A DNA stretch of 64,000 nucleotides, from positions 927,341 through 991,340 of the forward strand of contig NZ_JAMXLA010000001.1 in the NCBI RefSeq assembly GCF_024054175.1, given 5' to 3'. Every line of letters begins with the position of its first letter. Position 1 is the first letter of the stretch. Origin of the DNA: Flavobacterium sp. NRK1 (lineage in GTDB: Bacteria > Bacteroidota > Bacteroidia > Flavobacteriales > Flavobacteriaceae). The position numbers were made by a program, and so were the translations under genes. The notes below the pieces were generated by a model that did no database searches, had not been told where the DNA came from, and was given only the letters and a program-made list of their open reading frames with translations. This document shows, piece by piece, positions 46,660 through 53,961 of this stretch.

Positions 46660-47490
46660 TTACTTCCAATAAACAGTATCAACAGTAAATCCCACACCAG
46701 CAATGCTCATTTTATTCCATGTACCCTGGCTAGTTTCGCGTGCAATTATAGGGGTTGCAAATAATGCTGCCGAAAACCATATGCGTTTACTGTTTGGCGC
46801 ATCTTCAATCCATTCCAGACTTACCAGAAAATCATCTTCAACCATTATATTGTAAGGCGTAAGATCTACCACCAGCTTACCCGAATTTTTGGGCGTATCA
46901 ACAATTATATTTTCATTAATCAGTAGTTTATCGGGCATGCCTTTTTTATCAAGGCTGTAAAAATTAAGGCGCATTTTTACGGGAGGATTATCATCTGAAG
47001 CTATAGATGCCGAAAAAGTTTTCAGCAGGGCGATATCGCCTTTAATCTTCATTACCGTACCTACCTCGTTACCCAGTTTGTTAGACGTAAATGCAGCCGT
47101 AACACTTTTAGATTCTGTTTTGTTGCCCAGCAGTTTTTCACCCGATTTACGATTAGATACTACAACAGGTTTAAGCTCTGTAGCCTGCTCTTTCATTTTA
47201 ATTTCATTATTATCTGCAAGGCGGGCAGCCATATCGTCAACAATAAAATCACGTGTAGCATACCCAATCATAGATATACGCACCGTATCTGAAGAATGCC
47301 CTTCAGGAACAAGTAGTGTAAAGCGGCCGTCCTCGCCAGATACTGTACCTATATTTTTATTAAGTACACCCACATTTACATAAGGGAGAGGTTCACCGGT
47401 GGCTGCATCTTTTAAAACACCTTTAAGCGTTTGTGCCTGTAGGGCAAAAGCAGAAAACAGCAAGGTTAAAAGCAGAAATAATTGTTTCAT
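46660..47490 (-). CDS. Secreted carboxypeptidase-regulatory-like domain protein
   Basis: A 276-residue protein with a signal peptide (LFLLLTLLFSAFALQAQ). The first 85 residues of the mature part are a CarboxypepD_reg-like beta-sandwich (LKGVLKDAATGEPLPYVNVGVLNKNIGTVSGEDGRFTL, key part ATGEPLPYVNVGV), the domain usually found in front of TonB receptors. Here it is followed by about 170 residues of unknown beta-rich structure (VKMRLNFYSLDKKGMPDKLLINENI ... FLVSLEWIED) and no barrel. Function is unknown; a surface or periplasmic binding role is possible. Monocistronic. Confidence 0.8.
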   Translation of the reverse strand: MKQLFLLLTLLFSAFALQAQTLKGVLKDAATGEPLPYVNVGVLNKNIGTVSGEDGRFTLLVPEGHSSDTVRISMIGYATRDFIVDDMAARLADNNEIKMKEQATELKPVVVSNRKSGEKLLGNKTESKSVTAAFTSNKLGNEVGTVMKIKGDIALLKTFSASIASDDNPPVKMRLNFYSLDKKGMPDKLLINENIIVDTPKNSGKLVVDLTPYNIMVEDDFLVSLEWIEDAPNSKRIWFSAALFATPIIARETSQGTWNKMSIAGVGFTVDTVYWK

Positions 47491-47557
47491 TGGTAAGGTT
47501 TTAAGTGTAAGACGAAGATTTTACATAAATGTTACACACCTCCTTATAAGTATCTGC

Positions 47558-47565
47558 TATCTTTG
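47558..47565 (+). promoter_or_regulatory. Candidate -7 element (TATCTTTG)
   Basis: TATCTTTG is 23 bases upstream of the ATG at 47589 of the 2H phosphoesterase gene. Confidence 0.45.
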
Positions 47566-47588
47566 TAAGAAACAATGCCTTTTTATCA

Positions 47589-48146
47589 ATGCCGCAAGAG
47601 AACCTTTATTTTATAGCGCTTATTCCGCATGATACTGTTGCGGGTGAAGTAACCGGATTTAAAAACGATATTGCCCAAAACTATAACAGCAGTAAAGCAC
47701 TTAGAAGCATGCCGCATATTACGCTTAAGGCACCCTTTAAGCTTGCGGCAAGAGAACACAATAATTTACAGCTTTGGTTTGATGGCATTCGCCCGATGAC
47801 AGAATCTTTTATTGTAGAGCTTGAAGATTTTGGAAGTTTTGACAATAAAAACAACCCCGTAATATATGTAAAACCGGTTATGACACCGTCTTTAGAACGA
47901 TTGCAAAAACAGATACTCTCTTCGTTTGAGCATACGTACCCGCATATCAGCATACCTTATACCGAACGCACTTTTCATCCGCACATGACTATTGCCTACC
48001 GCGACCTTACTCCAGAACAATATGCCCGCGCTATAGATGTTTATCAGCATAAAAAGTACAGCGCATCCTTCAGGGCAGATAAATTTTATTTGTTACAGCA
48101 CGATGGCAGCCAGTGGAATGTTATTGCAGAACATGTGCTTAGTTAA
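47589..48146 (+). CDS. 2'-5' RNA ligase / 2H phosphoesterase family protein
   Basis: A 185-residue protein with two HxT/S motifs of the 2H phosphoesterase superfamily: HITLKAPF (about residue 41) and HPHMTIAYR (about 131). The two histidines form the active site on a bilobal fold. Members hydrolyse or form 2'-5' phosphodiester or cyclic phosphate bonds in RNA or small nucleotides; the substrate here is unknown. The N-terminus PQENLYFIALIPHDTV is typical. A second 2H gene lies 2 kb away. It is followed by a MITE-like palindrome. Confidence 0.85.
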   Translation: MPQENLYFIALIPHDTVAGEVTGFKNDIAQNYNSSKALRSMPHITLKAPFKLAAREHNNLQLWFDGIRPMTESFIVELEDFGSFDNKNNPVIYVKPVMTPSLERLQKQILSSFEHTYPHISIPYTERTFHPHMTIAYRDLTPEQYARAIDVYQHKKYSASFRADKFYLLQHDGSQWNVIAEHVLS

Positions 48147-48170
48147 AATATGAATGAGTTGCTAAACCTA

Positions 48171-48306
48171 AAAAAGTGGTTGTCTCAAAAGTACTTAATT
48201 ACTTTTGTCATTCTGACGCAGGAAGAATCTAATGAAATTTAGATAGCAGAGATTCTTCACTTCATTGCATTTCGTTCAGAATGACACTTTTTGAGACACC
48301 ACTTTT
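48171..48306. repeat. MITE/REP-like palindromic element (about 135 bp)
   Basis: Left arm AAAAGTGGTTGTCTCAAAAGT (48172-48192) mirrors the right arm at 48286-48306 with one indel. Inside, GTCATTCTGA (48207-48216) mirrors TCAGAATGAC (48276-48285), and GAAGAATCT (48222-48230) mirrors AGATTCTTC (48250-48258). The whole folds into one long hairpin. No open frame. Related pieces occur at 49167-49301. Confidence 0.85.
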
Positions 48307-48325
48307 ATTTTCAATTGCAGATTGC

Positions 48326-49084
48326 TTATATAAACATTCCTCCCGATACTTCTATCCTTTGGGCAGTAACCCACTTGGCATCATCGGTGCAAAGAAAAGC
48401 CACAACGCCGCCTATATCATCAGGAAGTCCTACGCGGCCAAGAGCCGTTTGCGAAGCTAAAAATTTATTCATTTCGGCATTATCGCGCACAACGCCACCG
48501 CCAAAATCGGTTTCTATAGCACCCGGTGCTACAATATTACTGCGAATACCCCTTGCACCAAGCTCTTTTGCCTGATATTTGGTAAGCACCTCCATACCGC
48601 CTTTCATAGAAGCATAAGCGGCAAATCCGGGCGAACTGAAACGTGCCAGTCCGGTAGAGATGTTTACAATTCCACCGCCGTCATTCAGCAATGGCAATGC
48701 CTTTTGTGTAATAAAAAAAGGTGCTTTAAAATGAATATTAACCAGTTCATCAAACTGTGCAATAGTAGTTTCAGCAAAAGAAGCATGAACGCCAACACCC
48801 GCATTGTTTACCAGATAATCGAATTTAGCAGTGCTAAAAACCGAAGAAAGTGTTTTGGTTACCTCAGCAAAAAACGGATCGAAATTAGCTGCATCAGAAA
48901 CATTAAGCTGTAATGCCGCTGCCTTTTGCCCCATTGACTGTATTTCTGCTACTACAGCATCGGCTTCATCTTTTTTACTGTTGTATGTAATAATTACATC
49001 GAGTCCTTTTTTAGCGATCGCTATCGCCATGTTTTTTCCAAGTCCCCGGCTACCGCCGGTTACAAGTGCTATTTTATTTGACAT
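48326..49084 (-). CDS. Short-chain dehydrogenase/reductase
   Basis: A 252-residue SDR. The NAD(P) motif GGSRGLGKNMA (about residues 10-20), the NNAGVGVHA motif (about 93-101), INFKAP-type strand and the catalytic serine/tyrosine/lysine (NISTGLARFSSPGFAAYASMKGG, YASMK) are present; the C-terminal IRSNIVAPGAIETDFGG completes the family pattern. Ser is in NIST and Tyr-Lys in YASMK. The substrate is not predictable. Promoter: TAACTTTG on the minus strand at 49112-49119 with a TTG about 16 bases upstream. The AraC gene upstream of it may be its regulator. Confidence 0.92.
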   Translation of the reverse strand: MSNKIALVTGGSRGLGKNMAIAIAKKGLDVIITYNSKKDEADAVVAEIQSMGQKAAALQLNVSDAANFDPFFAEVTKTLSSVFSTAKFDYLVNNAGVGVHASFAETTIAQFDELVNIHFKAPFFITQKALPLLNDGGGIVNISTGLARFSSPGFAAYASMKGGMEVLTKYQAKELGARGIRSNIVAPGAIETDFGGGVVRDNAEMNKFLASQTALGRVGLPDDIGGVVAFLCTDDAKWVTAQRIEVSGGMFI

Positions 49085-49111
49085 CGTATTGATTTTTAAT
49101 ATTTAACAATA

Positions 49112-49138
49112 CAAAGTTAACCACTATCCGTACCGCAA
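49112..49138 (-). promoter_or_regulatory. Promoter of the SDR gene (TTG-N16-TAACTTTG)
   Basis: Minus-strand TAACTTTG is complementary to 49112-49119; TTG complementary to 49136-49138 lies 16 bases upstream, one short of the usual spacing. Confidence 0.5.
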
Positions 49139-49166
49139 AAATGGTGAAGACTTCAGTTTTTGGGAT

Positions 49167-49301
49167 GAGATTTCCCCTATCATCGAAATGACAAGCATGA
49201 TGTCAATACTTTCTGTCATTCTGAGCGAAGTGAAACGGAGTCGAAGAATCTCAAAAGACTATATTGGAATATGAAGAGATTTCTACTATCATCAAAATGA
49301 C
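49167..49301. repeat. Decayed copies of the GTCATTCTGA palindromic repeat
   Basis: GAGATTTC...AAATGAC occurs at 49167-49192 and again at 49276-49301 with three differences, and GTCATTCTGAGCGAAGTG... at 49215-49252 is their inverted partner ending in GAATCTC. All share the internal part of the 48171-48306 element. Another fragment (GAGATTTCTACTATG) occurs near 49803. Confidence 0.7.
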
Positions 49302-49315
49302 TACTACAATACAAC

Positions 49316-49711
49316 TTATTTCTTTAAACCCTTTCTGTACTGTAATGGCGTAACACCCGTCATGCCTTTAAAAAATTTAGTAAAGTTAGTTGCTTCGCTA
49401 TACGCAAAACGCTGCCCTATGTCGGCTATAGAAAGATCGGTTTCTGTCAGTAAAATATGTGCTTCTTCTATTATACGGCGCTCCATGTAGTCGCAAACCG
49501 AAGCCCCCGTAGTAAGTTTAAGCGTAGTAGTAAGATGGCGCGGATGGATAAACAACAGCTTGCCAAAGTCTGACGCGCTTAAACGCTTGGTGTCTTTTCC
49601 TGCCATAAGGTTGGTAATATGATTTTCGGCGGAAGCAATAAAATCGGCAGTGATTTCGTCTTTTCGCGAAAGTACTTTTTGGGGGAGTGTATTTATAGTT
49701 TCAGCTTTCAA
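49316..49711 (-). CDS. Short AraC-type HTH regulator
   Basis: A 131-residue protein that is little more than an AraC DNA-binding domain. The C-terminal helices TGASVCDYMERRIIEEAHILLTETDLSIADIGQRFAYSEATNFTKFFKGMTGVTPLQYRKG (key parts: LSIADIGQRFAYSEATNFTKFFK and GVTPLQYR) contain both HTH units. No ligand-binding domain precedes them, unlike the 275-residue AraC at 45736. A fragment of a longer regulator or a constitutive type cannot be told apart. It is upstream of and co-directional with the SDR gene. Confidence 0.85.
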   Translation of the reverse strand: MKAETINTLPQKVLSRKDEITADFIASAENHITNLMAGKDTKRLSASDFGKLLFIHPRHLTTTLKLTTGASVCDYMERRIIEEAHILLTETDLSIADIGQRFAYSEATNFTKFFKGMTGVTPLQYRKGLKK

Positions 49712-49840
49712 ACCGGCAAATGTTTAATGTAGTATTGCTAAGGTACAAAAAGATTTTCAAGGCCATTGTATTGTGATACCAGCGATGTATTAAAATTAAA
49801 AGAGATTTCTACTATGTCTAACCAACCACCCCACCTTTCA

Positions 49841-49869
49841 GGCACCCCTCCAACGGAGGGGAATGTGCC
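49841..49869. repeat. C-rich short inverted repeat
   Basis: GGCAC-CCCTCC-AAC-GGAGGGG-AAT-GTGCC forms a hairpin with interrupted stem. Its CCCTCC...GGAGGG core recalls the inverted repeat at 9134-9294. Confidence 0.55.
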
Positions 49870-49927
49870 GGGTTCATAAAAATGAGTTAACCGTTACTGA
49901 CAGCCAACAACTAAAACCAAAAAAAAC

Positions 49928-49935
49928 TATTTTTG
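49928..49935 (+). promoter_or_regulatory. Candidate -7 element (TATTTTTG)
   Basis: TATTTTTG lies 17 bases before ATG 49953 and downstream of the earlier in-frame ATG (49863), so it favours the 49953 start. Confidence 0.5.
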
Positions 49936-49952
49936 CAGTCACAGAAAAAACA

Positions 49953-50564
49953 ATGGCCAAAAAGAACAACACGCAATTAACCCTTTTTAATGAGAACGTG
50001 TACGAGTACTTCGTACTGCTCTCCCCTTCCGATACTGTTAAGGAAGCGGTAGATGCTTTAAAGGAACAACTGCATGCACTTATTGGCCTTGAAGATTACA
50101 ACCGGAAATCGGTGGCGCATGTATCGTTGTTTAAAACCCGCGCCACTACCGACAGCCAGGTACTTAAACTCATAAAAAAAGTAGCTGCTGCACAACAGCC
50201 CTTTACCATAAAGCTTGCCGGGCACGAGGTACTTAAACACGGTGGCGCCTCGCGCACACTGTGCCTTAAAATTGAAGACCCCGAACCTGTAAACAACCTT
50301 ATGGCACTGCTAGACCCTAAGCCCATAGCCAAAAAAAGCTACCGCCAGACAAGTATTTTAGATAAACCGCAACGCGCCAAAAAGGTAATACACCCACACG
50401 TTACCATTGCCCGCACTATTGCTACGGCCGACTTTGACCGTATTGAAGATTTTACACCGTTTGATTACCACGACGAATGGCTGTGCGACCGCATTACTGT
50501 TTTACGACGCCTTGAAGGTACCACCGGAATTTTCAGTCCGGTGAAGGAGGTGATGTTGGGGTAG
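49953..50564 (+). CDS. 2H phosphoesterase (2'-5' RNA ligase-like), second copy
   Basis: The frame opens at ATG 49863, but the first 30 residues have no family match and precede the promoter, so ATG 49953 (MAKKNNTQLTLFNENVYEYF) is chosen; 203 residues. The two 2H motifs are HVSLFKTR (about residue 49 of the chosen product) and HPHVTIAR (about 148). A basic segment between them (KKSYRQTSILDKPQRAKK) is unlike the first copy. Substrate unknown. Its last 32 bases overlap the 3' end of the convergent AAA-DUF4435 gene. Confidence 0.83.
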   Translation: MAKKNNTQLTLFNENVYEYFVLLSPSDTVKEAVDALKEQLHALIGLEDYNRKSVAHVSLFKTRATTDSQVLKLIKKVAAAQQPFTIKLAGHEVLKHGGASRTLCLKIEDPEPVNNLMALLDPKPIAKKSYRQTSILDKPQRAKKVIHPHVTIARTIATADFDRIEDFTPFDYHDEWLCDRITVLRRLEGTTGIFSPVKEVMLG

Positions 50565-52314
50565 GGTTTGATTTGATTTCTTCAAATTTAACAATAAGTT
50601 CTATTGGAAAGAAGTTTAATTTCTTCAAAGCTTTATAAGTTGTCCCATAATTTACGGCACTATTAAAAGACCTATTGTAAAGATTATTTAGAATATGTTT
50701 TCCCTTTCTATGTAATAGCCATTTAGGATACATTAATTTATTTCCAGTTGTGAATAATACTTCTACCTTTATAGTTTCTTCACTTCTTATAAAATCTGGA
50801 AACACAGTTTCTAAATTCGAATCCACTTCCTTAAAAATATAATCCGCTATTTTCTGCATATCTGAATCACAAAGAGATTTCAATTTATATTCTTCTCCAA
50901 TATGAAATTTTAAATTCTCAATTTCAGGATTTCTTTCCTTTTCAATTAATGCTGCATATACAACAATTGGATCTGATAAGTAATTTTCAATACTATATCT
51001 ATCAATTTTGTATATTCCTTCTGTTATAGGATTACCATTATCATTATCAATTAACCCATGTATTATATTTGTTAGACCAGAATTCTGCAATTTATTTACC
51101 CATGATGAAACAACCGTTTTACCCCCCGATGTTTCTTTATTTGAAGCAGGTATAAATACTAAAGGTATATTTGGTTCAATTTTATTATCTAATACTAATT
51201 GATCATAAATGTAAGTATAGAAATCTTTGTCGTCATTATCTTCTACTAAAATATATTTTGTTCCTTCACCAACATATACCAATCCTGATGTCAACAAACT
51301 AACAGCATGATTTTTACTTATTGCCTTATTAATCCTTGGTTTTTCCCTAGACATTATATAAATTGATTCATCAGGCGATAGAATAACTGTAGATGGAGAA
51401 TGCGTCGTCATAATAACCTGAACTCCATATGTCTCAACTAACACTTTATTAATTACATCTATAAATTGTTGCGCCATAGCTGGATGTAGATGAGCATCAG
51501 GTTCATCGAGTAATAATATTTTTGGAAAAACCTTTCTTTCAGATGAATTGTATAAATAAAACACTAAAGACATCAGAACTTTTTCGCCTGAAGATAATTC
51601 GCTAAAATTTATTTCTTCATTAGAATGGATATCTGTTAGCTTTAATTTAAAACTATCTCTAAAACCTTGCTCACTCGGATCATTTATATCGAATGGTAAC
51701 TTTGATGTTTTAATAATTTCCCTAACAATTAGCCAGGGTTTTTCACCTATTTTAGATTTTATTTCTGCATTAGAATATTTCTTCGCTAATAATTCCATTT
51801 CATCAAGTCTATATTCAAAAAATAATTCGCTGATTCTTTTAGCCATCTTATCTTCAGCTTCATAGAAGTTGGAAAAATTTTCGAAAAAGTTTTTTTTATC
51901 TGGATATTTTTGATAGAAATGCCTTAAATTTTGTAAATATAATTCATGCTTAAAGTGCGCGTCAGACAGTGATTGCCCCTCTCCGAAATGACCTTGATTA
52001 GAAATTTGGTTAAATATATTATTTTTGTTGTTTAGTAAAACTGATAGATCAACATCTTGAGTATTTTCTAATTCCCATTCACCTTTTAAATAACCAACAC
52101 TATCTGGCTCAAAATTATTAGTGAATATTACTTTTGATTCATCATTTCGGATAAATGAAGACCCAGATCTTTCTTGTACAATGCTTTTATATATAAGCTC
52201 AAGAAGTTGACTTTTTCCTGATCCATTAGGTCCTGTTATTACGACGAATTGTGGAATATTTAACCATTCAAAATCAGTTATTGATTTATATTTGCCTTTA
52301 AACGTAATATCCAT
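50533..52314 (-). CDS. AAA ATPase with C-terminal DUF4435/TOPRIM-like domain, putative anti-phage protein
   Basis: The frame opens at ATG 52374, but ATG 52314 (MDITFKGKYKSITDF) fits the ATPase N-terminus and a near -7 element at about 52352-52360; 593 residues. The N-terminal 340 residues are an ABC/SMC-like AAA domain: Walker A GPNGSGKS, signature FSELSSGEKVL, Walker B ILLLDEPDAHLHP and H-loop TTHSPST. From about residue 355 follows a DUF4435-like domain with ILVEDNDDKDFYTYI, GLIDNDNGN and DRYSIENYLSDPIVVYAALIE, whose acidic residues resemble a TOPRIM nuclease. The same two domains form AriA and AriB of PARIS, also known as single-gene fusions, and OLD nucleases. The defence role is inferred. 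The gene is visibly A+T-rich and overlaps the neighbour by 32 bases. Confidence 0.8.
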   Translation of the reverse strand: MDITFKGKYKSITDFEWLNIPQFVVITGPNGSGKSQLLELIYKSIVQERSGSSFIRNDESKVIFTNNFEPDSVGYLKGEWELENTQDVDLSVLLNNKNNIFNQISNQGHFGEGQSLSDAHFKHELYLQNLRHFYQKYPDKKNFFENFSNFYEAEDKMAKRISELFFEYRLDEMELLAKKYSNAEIKSKIGEKPWLIVREIIKTSKLPFDINDPSEQGFRDSFKLKLTDIHSNEEINFSELSSGEKVLMSLVFYLYNSSERKVFPKILLLDEPDAHLHPAMAQQFIDVINKVLVETYGVQVIMTTHSPSTVILSPDESIYIMSREKPRINKAISKNHAVSLLTSGLVYVGEGTKYILVEDNDDKDFYTYIYDQLVLDNKIEPNIPLVFIPASNKETSGGKTVVSSWVNKLQNSGLTNIIHGLIDNDNGNPITEGIYKIDRYSIENYLSDPIVVYAALIEKERNPEIENLKFHIGEEYKLKSLCDSDMQKIADYIFKEVDSNLETVFPDFIRSEETIKVEVLFTTGNKLMYPKWLLHRKGKHILNNLYNRSFNSAVNYGTTYKALKKLNFFPIELIVKFEEIKSNPTPTSPPSPD

Positions 52315-52553
52315 AAAAATAAATTTTCTATCAAACCTAATAAATTTTCTTACAAAGTAGTTACGGAAAACCACATTATCACAAAATAAATTAGGCTTGT
52401 CTATGGTTTGTCTATACCTGATAATGAGTAAGATGTAAATTTAACCGAATCTAAATTGCATTTATTACAGTCGTATTTTCAGCAAAAGCTTGGTAAACCA
52501 CTATTTTTATCAACAATAACCTTTTCGTAACCATCTAAACTGTAATTTTATAT

Positions 52554-52581
52554 ATTACATTAAAATATTAGTGTAATTTTG
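52554..52581 (+). promoter_or_regulatory. Candidate operator overlapping the MFS promoter
   Basis: ATTACATTAA (52554-52563) and TTAGTGTAAT (52568-52577) form a 24-bp inverted repeat with a four-base spacer and one mismatch pair. The right arm overlaps the -7 box TAATTTTG (52574-52581) of the MFS gene, and another TGTAAT lies at 52541. This is a typical arrangement for a repressor site. Confidence 0.55.
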
Positions 52582-52585
52582 CAGC

Positions 52586-53752
52586 ATGAAATTAAGTTTA
52601 CTACCGCTTGCACTGGGCGGGCTTACCATAGGCATTACCGAGTTTGTAATGATGGGGCTGCTGCCCGACATTGCCCACGACCTGAATATATCAATCCCAC
52701 AAGCGGGGCACCTTATATCGGCTTATGCTATGGGTGTAGTTATTGGCGCCCCTGTGCTGGTTATAGCGGGGCGCAATTTCCCGCCTAAAAAAATGCTTCT
52801 GGCAATGGCACTTATGCTTACGGTATTCAATGCACTGTCTATCATCGCTCCGGGGTATAATTTGCTGTTTGCCTCTCGTTTTCTTTCCGGGCTTCCGCAC
52901 GGTGCGTTTTTTGGTGTGGGTGCTGTAGTTGCCAGCCGTCTTGCCAATAAGGGTAAAGAGGCGCAGTCTATTGCCATAATGTTCTCGGGGCTTACTATTG
53001 CCAACGTTATTGGTGTACCCATAGGTACTTACATAGGGCATAATTTTAGCTGGCGTTACACCTTTGTACTAATTACTGCCATTGGGCTTATTACCCTTAT
53101 TGCCTTATTGTTATGGATGCCTAATCTTGAATCTAAAAAAGTTGACAGCATTAAACAGCAGCTTAAATTCTTCGGCAGGCTCGATGCGTGGCTTATCATC
53201 TCGATAGTAGCCATTGGAACAGGCGGGCTGTTTTGCTGGATAAGCTATATCGCTCCGCTGCTTACCGACATATCACACTTCTCAGCAGAAAACGTTCCGT
53301 ATATCCTTATGCTTGCAGGCGCAGGAATGGTAGTAGGCAACTTTGTTGGCGGCCGCCTTGCCGATCGTTTTTCACCAACCACCACTACACTGGCGTTACT
53401 TATTGTAATGGCCATTAACCTGCTGGGTGTATATTTTTTATCGGGCAACCAGACGATATCTCTTATACTGGTTTTTGTTACGGGCAGTCTTTCATTTGCC
53501 GTTGTTGCGCCCATACAAATGCTTATGATACAAGCCGCCAAAGATGCCGAAATGATAGCTTCGGCTTCGTTACAGGCAGGTTTTAATATTGGCAATGCGC
53601 TCGGGGCTTTCCTGGGCGGACTCCCGCTCGTTATGGGTTACAGTTATGCATCGCCCAATTTAGTTGGCGTTGCAATGGCGCTAACAGGGGCTTTAATTGT
53701 GGGCATTATTATTTCCAGGTCCCGAAAAACCGTGACAATTAACACTGTGTAA
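52586..53752 (+). CDS. MFS transporter (AraJ-like efflux type)
   Basis: A 388-residue membrane protein with about 12 transmembrane segments. The N-terminal KLSLLPLALGGLTIGITEFVMMGLLPDIAHDLNISIPQAGHLISAYAMGVVIGAPVL (key part EFVMMGLLPDIAHDL) and SRFLSGLPHGAFFGVGAVVA are signatures of the AraJ/YdhP drug- or sugar-efflux branch. Export of small metabolites or drugs by proton antiport is expected. It starts only five bases after the -7 box, indicating a nearly leaderless mRNA, and has a candidate operator. A terminator follows. Confidence 0.93.
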   Translation: MKLSLLPLALGGLTIGITEFVMMGLLPDIAHDLNISIPQAGHLISAYAMGVVIGAPVLVIAGRNFPPKKMLLAMALMLTVFNALSIIAPGYNLLFASRFLSGLPHGAFFGVGAVVASRLANKGKEAQSIAIMFSGLTIANVIGVPIGTYIGHNFSWRYTFVLITAIGLITLIALLLWMPNLESKKVDSIKQQLKFFGRLDAWLIISIVAIGTGGLFCWISYIAPLLTDISHFSAENVPYILMLAGAGMVVGNFVGGRLADRFSPTTTTLALLIVMAINLLGVYFLSGNQTISLILVFVTGSLSFAVVAPIQMLMIQAAKDAEMIASASLQAGFNIGNALGAFLGGLPLVMGYSYASPNLVGVAMALTGALIVGIIISRSRKTVTINTV

Positions 53753-53776
53753 CTTTTCTTTAATTATAAAAGCACC

Positions 53777-53805
53777 AAAAGTCCTGCAAATTGCAGGACT
53801 TTTAT
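53777..53805 (+). terminator. Terminator after the MFS gene
   Basis: AAAAGTCCTGCAA and TTGCAGGACTTTT pair across a single A; T-rich tract follows. Confidence 0.88.
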
Positions 53806-53961
53806 GTAATACTAAATGGCAGCCATTAAACACATCTATAATAAATGTTAAAATATGGTTTCCCTCATTATAAAATTGTACAAAATTTGTTATAATATGT
53901 GGTGTTTGGCTTATTGTTAACTATAAAATGGTTTACATTAGCAAATTACTAGGTAACCCCC

